Part shown: positions 45,319-54,571 of the stretch, one piece after another
How positions within the stretch are numbered: position 1 is the stretch's first letter
Layout of the letters: each line of letters opens with the position of its first letter
DNA from: Pseudobacteriovorax antillogorgiicola
Lineage (GTDB): Bacteria > Bdellovibrionota_B > Oligoflexia > Oligoflexales > RGVZ01
Assembly (NCBI GenBank): GCA_945865565.1
Contig: CAMBEK010000007.1
Span: forward strand, 1 to 64,000
Reading direction: 5' to 3'
DNA length: 64,000 nt
Notes under the pieces: model-generated
Told to the model about the DNA's origin: nothing
What the model saw: the letters and a program-made list of their open reading frames with translations, nothing else
Database searches by the model: none
Position numbers and translations under genes: made by a program

Positions 45319-45565
45319 TCCGTGAGGCCGAGCCTTTCGATTTGGGTACAAGTTCCAGCGTCACTTGAAGGCGGTGATTCGTTGCCAAGTCGGCCCAGAG
45401 ATCGGCTAGTGGCTGTTTAAGCAGTGCAGCAATGGCGGCTCCTGTTTCGCGAGCCATAATCTGCAAGACTTCGTCCTTGCCTTTGCCCGCGCGGGCCACG
45501 AAAGTCAACAACGTGTCGCGCAGCAGGTTCAGGTTAACGGATGTTTGATCTTCTATTCTGGCCAT
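45239..45565 (-). CDS. hypothetical small basic-tailed protein overlapping rlmD start
   Basis: MARIEDQTSVNLNLLRDTLLTFVARAGKGKDEVLQIMARETG...; frame overlaps both neighbours. Confidence 0.5.
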   Translation of the reverse strand: MARIEDQTSVNLNLLRDTLLTFVARAGKGKDEVLQIMARETGAAIAALLKQPLADLWADLATNHRLQVTLELVPKSKGSASRNEKSQKKPSGTGKRGGKTKSRTGTAI

Positions 45566-46430
45566 GATGTGCCAGTTCTCCTTCAAGCAATTGGATTAAT
45601 TCAGCTGCCTCAGTCACATCTGACGCGGAGAGGATATCAAGCGCTTCCTGCAGTCGTCGATAGTCGATTGCCGCAATGCCAGTTTTGCTGTCTGGTGTCC
45701 GGATCGCTGGAAGTTCAGGAACACCAAAGTTCGCCTCGTTGTTGAAAACGCCGGGCGTGAGATCCGGGGTCCTGCCGGTTTCAAAAGGTGATCCATCGCG
45801 CCATTCAACATAATGACAGTCATAACTGAGACGCCAGGCGATCATTTTTGATTCGTCCGGACTGAACCAAATCATCAGATCACAGCCATCATCACCATGG
45901 TACCAGACCTTTTCCGAACCGAACTGCTGCATAAAAGAACTGTCGACGCGCTGCAGGGAACCAGCCAAGGCCGATGGCCTGATCAGGCGCCGCCAACCGG
46001 AGACAGAATTTTCAGCATCCTGAATCATTTCAAAACCTAAAAGATGGGTCGCTGGAGGCGTATCGCCCGCTGCGGCGTCAGCCATATTGACCACATCCTT
46101 CCAGGCAACCTTGACCGAAAACTCCAAGACATCAGGCCCGATCCTGACCCGCGAGGAATAGCCATCACCAATTCCCATCCGGGCCCATGTTCGTTCGCTG
46201 ACCACACTGCTAAAACCAGTCTCAGAAACTTCGCGGACCACCATGATGTCTTGATCGCTCATCATCGTCATACGCCGATGATCAATAGAGAACCGCTCCT
46301 TCATCCGGCGGTTTGGTTGCCGGGCTGCCTGCTGTTCTGCTTGATTGAAAAAGCCGGCCCGGGCGGCTTCCGCCGCAACCTCGCGGATTTTACCGGCAAA
46401 GATCTTTTTTGTGAGAAAAAATCTAAACAT
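45534..46430 (-). CDS. hypothetical protein, possible PilZ-like domain
   Basis: Likely start MFRFFLTKKIFAGKIREV; NRRMKERFSIDHRRMTMMSDQDIMVVREVSETGF. Confidence 0.5.
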   Translation of the reverse strand: MFRFFLTKKIFAGKIREVAAEAARAGFFNQAEQQAARQPNRRMKERFSIDHRRMTMMSDQDIMVVREVSETGFSSVVSERTWARMGIGDGYSSRVRIGPDVLEFSVKVAWKDVVNMADAAAGDTPPATHLLGFEMIQDAENSVSGWRRLIRPSALAGSLQRVDSSFMQQFGSEKVWYHGDDGCDLMIWFSPDESKMIAWRLSYDCHYVEWRDGSPFETGRTPDLTPGVFNNEANFGVPELPAIRTPDSKTGIAAIDYRRLQEALDILSASDVTEAAELIQLLEGELAHHGQNRRSNIR

Positions 46431-46498
46431 CAAGGCTCCAAAATATTCCGCTGACACTGACCTGCATTGAATTTCTCTTCGTTCATCCTCGATCTTTC

Positions 46499-47647
46499 TT
46501 GAGCCCGTCCGATAACATGCCAGTGAAAACTGAACTAAAATATCCAATTGATTCGGTGGTGTTAGCCATCGCTATGGTCATGCTCTTTTTATGGAATGCG
46601 ATGCCGGGAATTTGCTTTGCCCGGGATTTGTCGCCTGTATACGAAGAGACCTTTGATATCGCCGCCGGCGGCGCGTCGTTGACGCGCGCATCAAGATACG
46701 GAGCCGCCCTTGCAAACCCTGCCCTACTTCCCTTCAGCGGCAGTTTTCATCGCTGGCTCGGCAGTGAATTCTCTCTGCATATCAACCGGGAATCGGTGGA
46801 TATGGCAAAGGCCATGCTCCCTGGTTCCTCGGGCAGTGGCAGCGACAGTTCAGATTTCGTCGATCACGTTTTTGAAGCGCCCTTCCTGGCCGGCACCCAA
46901 ACCTCACTTGCTTACCTGAACGCTTATGGCGGTATTGGATTTTTCTCAAAATTTGAAGTTGATTTAGAGGCTCAGAAGTACGGGCCCACCGGATTGCCCA
47001 CGATTATCCTGAATGGAAAATCCTATACCGGCGGCACGGTTTCTGCCGCGAAACGTGTTCCTTTTTTGCCTTTGTCACTTGGATTGACTGCAAAATATCT
47101 GATGATTTCTGAACCGACTCTCGCAATTGACCTGGCGGATCCCAATGCAGCCGCGCAGTTTCAGGATCCCTCTGCACTGTCAGGCCTCGTGAACCCATCG
47201 CGAGGAATTGGATACGACATGGGCGCTCTGCTTTTCCTTCAAGGCCCAAGAGTCGACTGGCGTTGGGCCCTCAAGATCGACGATGTCGGAGGCAGTTCGT
47301 TCAGCGGTGGGGATTCTGTTGAAGATTTCAAGCAGGTCGTCAGTACCGGAGCTTCCGTCACATTCCATACGGGTAAAGACGCAATTCATATCGCCGTCGA
47401 CCGCCGTGATCTGCAAAATACTTATGGAACACCCGCTTTCAAATCAACCCGGGCAGGAGTCAAATTTTTACTGCGCGGATACATCGGGTTCGCTGCCGGA
47501 TATTACGACGGTTACCCATCGTACGGTGCAGAGCTGGACCTCATATTTCTCAAACTCGGCGCCGCCAGTTACCGGCGGGAGAGAACGGCATCACCAGGAC
47601 TGTCACCACGAGATATTTACGTCATGAACCTGGCAACTGGCTTTTAG
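46499..47647 (+). CDS. putative outer-membrane protein (beta-barrel-like)
   Basis: Signal peptide and alternating aromatic/Gly beta-strand pattern through the C-terminus (VKFLLRGYIGFAAGYYDGYPSYGAELDLIFLKLGAASYRRE). Confidence 0.55.
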   Translation: MSPSDNMPVKTELKYPIDSVVLAIAMVMLFLWNAMPGICFARDLSPVYEETFDIAAGGASLTRASRYGAALANPALLPFSGSFHRWLGSEFSLHINRESVDMAKAMLPGSSGSGSDSSDFVDHVFEAPFLAGTQTSLAYLNAYGGIGFFSKFEVDLEAQKYGPTGLPTIILNGKSYTGGTVSAAKRVPFLPLSLGLTAKYLMISEPTLAIDLADPNAAAQFQDPSALSGLVNPSRGIGYDMGALLFLQGPRVDWRWALKIDDVGGSSFSGGDSVEDFKQVVSTGASVTFHTGKDAIHIAVDRRDLQNTYGTPAFKSTRAGVKFLLRGYIGFAAGYYDGYPSYGAELDLIFLKLGAASYRRERTASPGLSPRDIYVMNLATGF

Positions 47648-47667
47648 GAGGCGAAAAAGAATCAATC

Positions 47668-48417
47668 ATGCGCTCACGAGTCAAACCAACAAGAATGATC
47701 CCGTTGATGCTCGTTTATCTTGCAGCCTCGTCTTGCGGGACGTCGAACCTTGGCCGGTGCCCGGCGTCAAATCCTCTCGTGGCCTGCACCGAGCTGACTG
47801 CAGACGAAAAAATCCGGGAGGCGTTGGATGACCAAGACCTTGCCTCGGCGCAAGTCTTGCTCGAAGCCGCGATCGCGGACGAACCGGAAAATTACGAACG
47901 CTACCCTCTACTTGCCGCTGTCTATGCTGGCCTGTCGGGATTTAACCTGCTGGCAATCGCAAGTTCTTCAGCTTCATCGGGTGGAGGTGCATCGATCATG
48001 GATTCAATGGATGCCTTCCTGCCAACCCCTGAGGGCCTCACCCGGACCGAATATCGCGCCAAGATTGATCTTCTGGGACAGGCTATTTCCACCATAGGGG
48101 CTCTGCCGGCCGAATTTCTGGCCACGTCAGCCACAGATAAATACGCGTCCAGCGCCAGTCAACAGTTGGGAATTTATCAAGCAGCCCAGGCATCGATGTA
48201 CATGAAAATGTTCACCACAAACTTTTCTACCGGACTGCCCGACCCAAGCCAGTTGTCGGACCTCACCGACGAGGATGCCGCAGCAATCCTCACCGTTCTC
48301 GCCGATGCCGCTGCGAGCGGCGGGGCTTTTGCCGAGGCGGCAGCATCAACTCTGGCAACAATCAATTCAGGTGGTGGTACTGACCGTGACAATCTGGCAA
48401 ACTTTTTGAGCACATGA
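47668..48417 (+). CDS. hypothetical lipoprotein with TPR-like N-terminus
   Basis: MIPLMLVYLAASSCGTS lipobox; IREALDDQDLASAQVLLEAAIADEPENYERYPLLAAVYAGL. Confidence 0.6.
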   Translation: MRSRVKPTRMIPLMLVYLAASSCGTSNLGRCPASNPLVACTELTADEKIREALDDQDLASAQVLLEAAIADEPENYERYPLLAAVYAGLSGFNLLAIASSSASSGGGASIMDSMDAFLPTPEGLTRTEYRAKIDLLGQAISTIGALPAEFLATSATDKYASSASQQLGIYQAAQASMYMKMFTTNFSTGLPDPSQLSDLTDEDAAAILTVLADAAASGGAFAEAAASTLATINSGGGTDRDNLANFLST

Positions 48418-50672
48418 ATCGTGGCAATGGGGAAACTGAAATGAAACCAATGCGAAAATCCTGCCTGACCGTGTTAGCCATAACATTATTTTGCATATTG
48501 AATGTTGCGGCAAAAAAAGGAAAGCCAGCCATTGACGGTGCAGCCCTGAAAACCACACTGGCAGCAATCACATCCGATTTTCAAAAACTGGAAAAGAATC
48601 TTCAGCAACGTAAGGTCAATTTTTCCAAAGGCCTCCGGAAACCCGGGTTTGATCCGCAAGAAGCCGTTCGACTGGACCGGCAATTCCTGAATGGAATCCA
48701 GAATGCAGCCAAGCTGAACGAAAAATGGATCAAAGCCTCCCAAAAAGGAGGTCGGCCAAACGCAAAAGCCCATAACTGGGAAACGAAAATCACCCGCCTC
48801 CATGCCCAATGGATCAAACAAGCAATGGCGGCGGGAGAAAACCCGAAGGCTGGCAAGAGTGCCCATCTCGCATCCCTGAAGCTAATGCAAACGGTCATCG
48901 CAAGGTCGGAAGATGAATCGGATCTGGCCAGCTTTCGTCCGCGGCTTGCACGGCTGTATCAATTATCCGAAAAACATGCGGATGCAGTGCGCGCATTCAT
49001 GGAACTTGCTGATCCTCAACGAACAACGGATGCACGCCGACGCATTCAATACCTGACCAGTGCCGCCGCCTCACAATCGGTCTTGGCGCATTGGCCCGTG
49101 ACCCCGCCATGGCGGGAGGTGGCCGAAGGCAAGCTCAAGGAGGCCGCACATTCAGGAGGCCCGGCTGCGCGCAAGGACCTAAAAGAAATCTTCATCCGTC
49201 TCGCTCAAGAACAGGGCGGAATCGATAACACTTCGAACTGGACATTTGACGCTCACATTGGACTCATCGACTGGACGGCGGGGCAGATTCAAGAAGCAAT
49301 GGACCTTTGGAAACCGCGATTGAACTCCCAGGCAGCCCTGAACGGAAAAATGGCCAACCACCGGGCGCAAGCCGCGGGATTCACACTGGTTGAACTTCGC
49401 GCAAAAAAATCCTGGCCTGAACTTGAATCTACTGCACGGCAAGGCATCGCGTTGCGCTGGAGGCCTGCACATGGCAAACGAAAGATTGACCCGATCGAGA
49501 TGCTCGGCGACGCACTCTTTGAAGGCGGAAAGGCCCTGCTGTCCACCGGCGATGCAGCCAATGCTGAAATCAAGTTCGCCGAATTCACTGGCAGCTTCAA
49601 AAAAGACAAGCGTTATGAGGAGGCCTTTTTCCTGCGCGGCAAGGCCGAGCGTGGCGCACGGCATTTCATCGAGGCACTGACGACATTCAAGGATTTCATT
49701 GGAAGATTCCCGCGTTCACGGTTTAACGAGGAGGCAACAAGAACAGGATTTGATTTAGCCACCGACATGGCAGATGAGGAATCCGGGCTGTACCTTGGCA
49801 AACACTATATGAATTCCAACAGCAACAGCGACCAGGCACGCCGGATCACGGATGCGTACGCACAACTGGCTCTTGGCAATGGCTTTTACGGCGATGGCGT
49901 CGCGGCACTTGAAAGACTCGCTGCGAAAGTCAAAGGCAAGTCCGCGCGAGCCGAAGCCCTCGCGCGCATTTTGGATATTCAGGTCCTGGTCGCAACACCA
50001 TCATCAATTCTCGAGACTGCAGATCGTCTGATCCGCCTTGGAAATCTGCCACCCGAAATCATGTTGCGCGTTTTCCGCGCGCAAGCCCGCGCAGCCTCGG
50101 CATCCAACAAAAAGGGAATGATCTCACGCGCGAAATCTGAAGGCGCTAAACTTTGGGCACGCCTCGGAGACAGCGATCAACAAAACCGCGATGCCTGGGG
50201 TGAGATCCTTTTCATCGAAGCCGAAGTGAATGGAAACAGGGAGGTTGCTGAAGTCTTCAGCCTCGAGATCCGCGATCCCATCGCTCACCTTGCCCGCACG
50301 GGAACGGAATACGACCAAATCAAAGCTGGTTATGACGGTGTTTGCACCATTGGAAGAAACCTCTACTGCGCAGCCGCCCTGTTTCGCATCGCAAGAGTGG
50401 CAGAGCGCTTTCAAACGGGGATTGTAGATCTTGGAATCGCCGATACCCTTGAGGCTGAAGTTGTTGAGCAGTTTAAAACCAGGAAGGCAGAGTTGATCAG
50501 CCGTTGGCAGAAAGATGCGGCGGCTGCAGACAACCAGGCCTCAGAGCTTGCTGGTCAAGGCATGGCACCAACAGGCTACGCGACGGCGATTCAACTTGGA
50601 GGTGCAGATTTGATTCTCGATGACCGTACCGTAGCCGGTTTTCACGGCTTTACCCAGATTGATGTGAGGTGA
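48414..50672 (+). CDS. secreted tetratricopeptide-repeat protein
   Basis: Signal peptide CLTVLAITLFCILNVAA; TPR-like helices (AEIKFAEFTGSFKKDKRYEEAFFLRGKAERGARHFIEALTTFKDFIGRFP); ATGA overlap. Confidence 0.65.
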   Translation: MNRGNGETEMKPMRKSCLTVLAITLFCILNVAAKKGKPAIDGAALKTTLAAITSDFQKLEKNLQQRKVNFSKGLRKPGFDPQEAVRLDRQFLNGIQNAAKLNEKWIKASQKGGRPNAKAHNWETKITRLHAQWIKQAMAAGENPKAGKSAHLASLKLMQTVIARSEDESDLASFRPRLARLYQLSEKHADAVRAFMELADPQRTTDARRRIQYLTSAAASQSVLAHWPVTPPWREVAEGKLKEAAHSGGPAARKDLKEIFIRLAQEQGGIDNTSNWTFDAHIGLIDWTAGQIQEAMDLWKPRLNSQAALNGKMANHRAQAAGFTLVELRAKKSWPELESTARQGIALRWRPAHGKRKIDPIEMLGDALFEGGKALLSTGDAANAEIKFAEFTGSFKKDKRYEEAFFLRGKAERGARHFIEALTTFKDFIGRFPRSRFNEEATRTGFDLATDMADEESGLYLGKHYMNSNSNSDQARRITDAYAQLALGNGFYGDGVAALERLAAKVKGKSARAEALARILDIQVLVATPSSILETADRLIRLGNLPPEIMLRVFRAQARAASASNKKGMISRAKSEGAKLWARLGDSDQQNRDAWGEILFIEAEVNGNREVAEVFSLEIRDPIAHLARTGTEYDQIKAGYDGVCTIGRNLYCAAALFRIARVAERFQTGIVDLGIADTLEAEVVEQFKTRKAELISRWQKDAAAADNQASELAGQGMAPTGYATAIQLGGADLILDDRTVAGFHGFTQIDVR

Positions 50673-50678
50673 TGTGAC

Positions 50679-51581
50679 GTGATATTCAAGATGCAATCAT
50701 GGCGATCGGTGTTTCTGTTAGAAATTGTTTTGACCTGCCTTACAATTAACGGGTGCGTGACTTCGGGTTCAAAGAAAACCGAAGAGGGCGTCGCCGCAAG
50801 CTCCGGCGTCATTCGCCACAGTTTTGTTCTACCCCTTGGTGGAACCGCTGCCGTATGGAACGGGAACGAAGGGGGAACCCTTCCTGAAGTGTTCTCTTTG
50901 CTTGAAAAAGGTGACGTCGAGGGAGCCGAACGGCTCGCGCGGGCTCAACTCGCCAAGGCGCCCGCAGATCCCCAGGCACTCCTGGGCCTTTCGGCAGGCC
51001 TCCTGATGTCACGAAAAATTGAGTTGGCTAACTATTACGCCACGCGTCTGGCTACCCTTCAGCCGGATGCTCCGGCCGTTGAGCAGGCCTCTGCTAAAAA
51101 TATTCAAGGCATTGCAAAGATGCTTTTTGCGGTCGGCTCCACGCGCAACGAAGACTTTGACGATGCTGCCACGATTTTTCGCGATGCACTTTCGTCTTCC
51201 CCCACTCAAGTCGCTGCTGCACTAAACCTCGGGGAACTGGAGCTGATGCGCGGTCGTCCTGGCGAATCCTTGGCCGCTTTCAGTCAAGCATCGGATCGCT
51301 GCAATGAATGCCGCCCTGCCCTCTTTGGCGCGGGGATCGCGGCACTTCGGACACGCCAGTTTGACCGGGCGCGGGATGAATTCAAACAGCTGGTTAAAAG
51401 AGACGATAAAGATGATGAGGCCCATTATCAACTTGCCGTTACCCAGTATTATGGTTTCCAGGACATCGACGGTGCATCACGGCGACTTAAAGACCTGGCC
51501 ACCGGCGCCACGGACACTCGCATTCGGGCCATGGCTGAATCGCTCTTGCGAAAGTTGCGCGCACCCAAGGAAAAATCTTAA
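50679..51581 (+). CDS. tetratricopeptide-repeat lipoprotein
   Basis: LEIVLTCLTINGCVTSG lipobox; TPR repeats GDVEGAERLARAQLAKAPADPQALLGLSAGLL, QVAAALNLGELELMRGRPGESLAAFSQA. Confidence 0.75.
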   Translation: MIFKMQSWRSVFLLEIVLTCLTINGCVTSGSKKTEEGVAASSGVIRHSFVLPLGGTAAVWNGNEGGTLPEVFSLLEKGDVEGAERLARAQLAKAPADPQALLGLSAGLLMSRKIELANYYATRLATLQPDAPAVEQASAKNIQGIAKMLFAVGSTRNEDFDDAATIFRDALSSSPTQVAAALNLGELELMRGRPGESLAAFSQASDRCNECRPALFGAGIAALRTRQFDRARDEFKQLVKRDDKDDEAHYQLAVTQYYGFQDIDGASRRLKDLATGATDTRIRAMAESLLRKLRAPKEKS

Positions 51582-51603
51582 AAAGAAGTCACAAGGAAAA
51601 ATA

Positions 51604-52770
51604 ATGAAAAGAACAATTTTACTGGCGACAATGACTTGCCTTGCTGCATGCAAGCCATCGGTGATCAGCCATCTGCGCACCACGGCTTACATCATCGGTG
51701 GCAAGGATAACATCCGCCGTATTGAAGACCGTGCCCCAGTCGATCCTGCTGCAATTGCACCCGCAGAAGATTTGATCAAACGTGTGGCGGAGACTGCTGT
51801 ATTGATTGTGACGCCTTTGACGACGGGAGAAACCCGGTTTTGTTCTGGCAATATTTACAAGTCCGCCAATGGCCCTGTGGTTTTGACCAACCGCCACTGC
51901 TTTGCCCCAGACAAGGAACACTCTGCAACCTCGGTGGGATTTGACCCCTGGGCCTGTGAAAAAACACAAATCTACCGCAGTTTTGACCTGGCCACCGCGC
52001 AGCCTGCGATCAGAACCACTTGTGAAAAAGGTTCCCTGCGCGTGAACCCGAAGCTTGATCTTGCCGTTTTTAAACTTGCCGACGGCGGCATTGAAAATGG
52101 ACTTGAACTGCGGACTACTGATCTGACACCAGGCGACCGCTTGCGTGCCCTCATCGTTCATTTTCCGGATATCGAATCCCAACGGATCCGCATGGACATC
52201 ACCAAATTTCCTGGTGCTCCAGCCACCGCGCCGCGCATGGCGGTGACCTTCGAGGATTGCAATACCGCCGGATATTTCAAGCCCGAAGCCTATTCCGTTG
52301 ACCCTAGCCTGCCATATGCCATCCGCCACACTTGCGACATGATCAAGGGGTCCAGCGGATCCACTTTAGTCGACGCAAGTACAGGAGAATCACTCGGCAT
52401 CAACTGGGGAGGAATCAAATATGGTGACTCTCCAACTTCAGAAGCCTACAACGTCGCAACCCGCGCGGGACTTGTCACATCGTTCCTTGCGATGCCCGAA
52501 AGCGACCTTGAAAGCCTGCTGCTGGCGCTGACCGAAAAACCGCCAGAAGGCCTGGTCGGAAACGGCGAAGCTGATGCCACCACCGAACGTTCAGGCAAGT
52601 CACGACACCTATCGGTGGCTGGCTGTGCTAGAATTTCGAAGCATGATGACAACAATTACCAAATCACAATGGATGCGGGCTGGCTGCTGCTCGGTGCTTT
52701 TATTGTTCTCTGCGCCGGCCGTCGCAGAGAACCGTGCCTCGCAAAAAAAAGACAAGGGCAACACCACTAA
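51604..52770 (+). CDS. trypsin-like serine protease lipoprotein
   Basis: Likely start MKRTILLATMTCLAACKPS (lipobox); VVLTNRHCF (His), KLDLAVFKL (Asp), MIKGSSGSTLVD (Ser); C-terminus overlaps next gene. Confidence 0.75.
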   Translation: MKRTILLATMTCLAACKPSVISHLRTTAYIIGGKDNIRRIEDRAPVDPAAIAPAEDLIKRVAETAVLIVTPLTTGETRFCSGNIYKSANGPVVLTNRHCFAPDKEHSATSVGFDPWACEKTQIYRSFDLATAQPAIRTTCEKGSLRVNPKLDLAVFKLADGGIENGLELRTTDLTPGDRLRALIVHFPDIESQRIRMDITKFPGAPATAPRMAVTFEDCNTAGYFKPEAYSVDPSLPYAIRHTCDMIKGSSGSTLVDASTGESLGINWGGIKYGDSPTSEAYNVATRAGLVTSFLAMPESDLESLLLALTEKPPEGLVGNGEADATTERSGKSRHLSVAGCARISKHDDNNYQITMDAGWLLLGAFIVLCAGRRREPCLAKKRQGQHH

Positions 52771-53344
52771 CTTACCCGCTGATTTTACAATTAATGACTG
52801 GGCTGTTCGACGTCTGCGTCACGAGGCCATGATCGCAGCCCAACAAGGCAAGGTTCCAGCCGAACGGCTTCCCAGATCCACCCATTGTCCCATCAATGTT
52901 GATAAATCTGATGCGCTGTCAAATATCCTGTCCAACGCCGACCCTCGGGCACGCCAGGAACTGGGCATGGCAGCGCTCAAATCAGATCGGCTTCATAACT
53001 TTGTTTGCCACTATCGCGACGCGCTTGATAAGGTCTTTGGTGATTCAAACATCACAGCCACTCAGCCACAGCTGCCGGATGTTGCCATGGCAGCACGGGA
53101 GGCGTCCGTTCAACTCATCTTGCAAGCCATTCACGCGTGCGGAAGGTGCCAGGATGCGAGTTTACTGAAAACGGTGGCCGCCGGCAGCGCCATCGCAGCC
53201 GGCATGTACCCCGAGGCTCTGCGCCTTCTTTTTGAACTTCTGGAGACCAAGCGTGACCTTCGCGATGTCTACGAATCGGTTCAAAAGATTTACGCGGCAA
53301 GGCAACGGGGAAAAGGTGAAGTCTCCCTGAGTTCCCCCCGTTGA
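52643..53344 (+). CDS. hypothetical secreted protein
   Basis: Signal peptide MRAGCCSVLLLFSAPAVAE (alternative start 52673) in another frame of the protease 3' end. Confidence 0.6.
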   Translation: MMTTITKSQWMRAGCCSVLLLFSAPAVAENRASQKKDKGNTTNLPADFTINDWAVRRLRHEAMIAAQQGKVPAERLPRSTHCPINVDKSDALSNILSNADPRARQELGMAALKSDRLHNFVCHYRDALDKVFGDSNITATQPQLPDVAMAAREASVQLILQAIHACGRCQDASLLKTVAAGSAIAAGMYPEALRLLFELLETKRDLRDVYESVQKIYAARQRGKGEVSLSSPR

Positions 53345-53558
53345 GCGCCGAAATCCCCCCCTGTCAAAAAAACCGACAATTCGGCACTCACCCTGAACAA
53401 TGACTTGATTGGTACGCATTTTCATGTTCAGATTTATTTGATATTCTTAATAAATACGGATAGTTACAAGTTATGTAATTGAAAAGTTTCTGGCCCTGAA
53501 CTTGCTTTCTCACTAGTATCACCAGTGAAAACAACCACTCAATGGAGGCAACCTATCC

Positions 53559-54503
53559 ATGCGCACGAGCACAATCATCTCCATACGCGCCGCAGCCAAA
53601 TTGAGTTTGCTCGCCTTGGCGGGATTACTGGTCATAACTGGATGCTCGCGCCAGACTTCACAACTTGAAGGCGACGATGATCCTGTCCGCATTCCGGATG
53701 CGGTGGACGCCGTCACGGGAAATCCCCAGGCAGGAGATTCCCAAGCCGGCGAACCTGGCAGCGCCCTCGTGACCATTGAATTACCTGCTTTCAACAAGCG
53801 GTCGTCATCTCAGTGGGGCCCTGCCCTGCAAGACATCATGAACCACGAGGCTCCGGGGGACAGTAATGGCTATGATGACTTGATCACCCTCGGTCATGAA
53901 ACGACCCACGGGATCAATTCCCACGTTCGCAATCGCATGAACAATACCGGGAAGCGCGCCAACGGCTATTACCTGATGGACAACAGGGCCGCTCTGGTCG
54001 AGGAACCAAACATGCGCAAATCCCAGGTGGCACCTTTTGTGCCGCGTTCCTTGCGAAATTCACGCTACAACCTGTATCTTGCGGGCCAGTCCGGGTGGGA
54101 TGACATGCCGACCTACATCATGGATGAATGGGTGTCTTACATAAACGGGTCTGCCGCAGGCGTCGATCTCGTAAACAAAGGCCTATGGCGTGCCGGTTGG
54201 CGGGATGGCGTAAAGGGCACGATCGATTTCTGCGTGTTCTCGGTAGCCCTCGGCATGGCGATCGAAAAGCATGACCCGGCCTATTTCAAGTCAAACACTC
54301 AATTCCGGGAATTCCTGGCCTACAACCTGAAACGCGGAATGAAGGTGTTTTTCGAGGGTCGCAAGATGACCGACTTTGCCGACCAGGAACAAGACGATTA
54401 CTACCGCAACTTCCGCGACGGAACCGAAGCGTCCGCCATGCGGGATTTCCTGAACCGGACCTACGGCGAGGCCTGGGTCAAAGCTGCTGTCTTCAGCGAA
54501 TAA
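53559..54503 (+). CDS. putative zinc-metallopeptidase-like lipoprotein
   Basis: Lipobox LLVITGCS; DLITLGHETTHGINSH (HExxH) and downstream YIMDEWVSYING. Confidence 0.6.
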   Translation: MRTSTIISIRAAAKLSLLALAGLLVITGCSRQTSQLEGDDDPVRIPDAVDAVTGNPQAGDSQAGEPGSALVTIELPAFNKRSSSQWGPALQDIMNHEAPGDSNGYDDLITLGHETTHGINSHVRNRMNNTGKRANGYYLMDNRAALVEEPNMRKSQVAPFVPRSLRNSRYNLYLAGQSGWDDMPTYIMDEWVSYINGSAAGVDLVNKGLWRAGWRDGVKGTIDFCVFSVALGMAIEKHDPAYFKSNTQFREFLAYNLKRGMKVFFEGRKMTDFADQEQDDYYRNFRDGTEASAMRDFLNRTYGEAWVKAAVFSE

Positions 54504-54513
54504 ATCTGCTATT

Positions 54514-54562
54514 CCTTTCGGCTTGAGCCATAGCTCGCAAGCTCAGGTTTGCCGCCGAAAGG
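54514..54562 (+). promoter_or_regulatory. stem-loop sequestering the Shine-Dalgarno of the downstream methyltransferase/MTHFR gene
   Basis: CCTTTCGGC (54514-54522) pairs with GCCGAAAGG (54554-54562), the latter containing the AAAGGA SD before GTG at 54572. Confidence 0.5.
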
Positions 54563-54571
54563 ATCCCACAC

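Noticed and set aside
51304-51603. N-terminal 100 residues of ORF 51304..52770
   Set aside because: Overlap the TPR lipoprotein in another frame; a lipoprotein signal peptide begins at 51604, the likely true start.
51619-52329. 236-aa minus-strand ORF
   Set aside because: Antisense to the trypsin-like protease with intact catalytic motifs.
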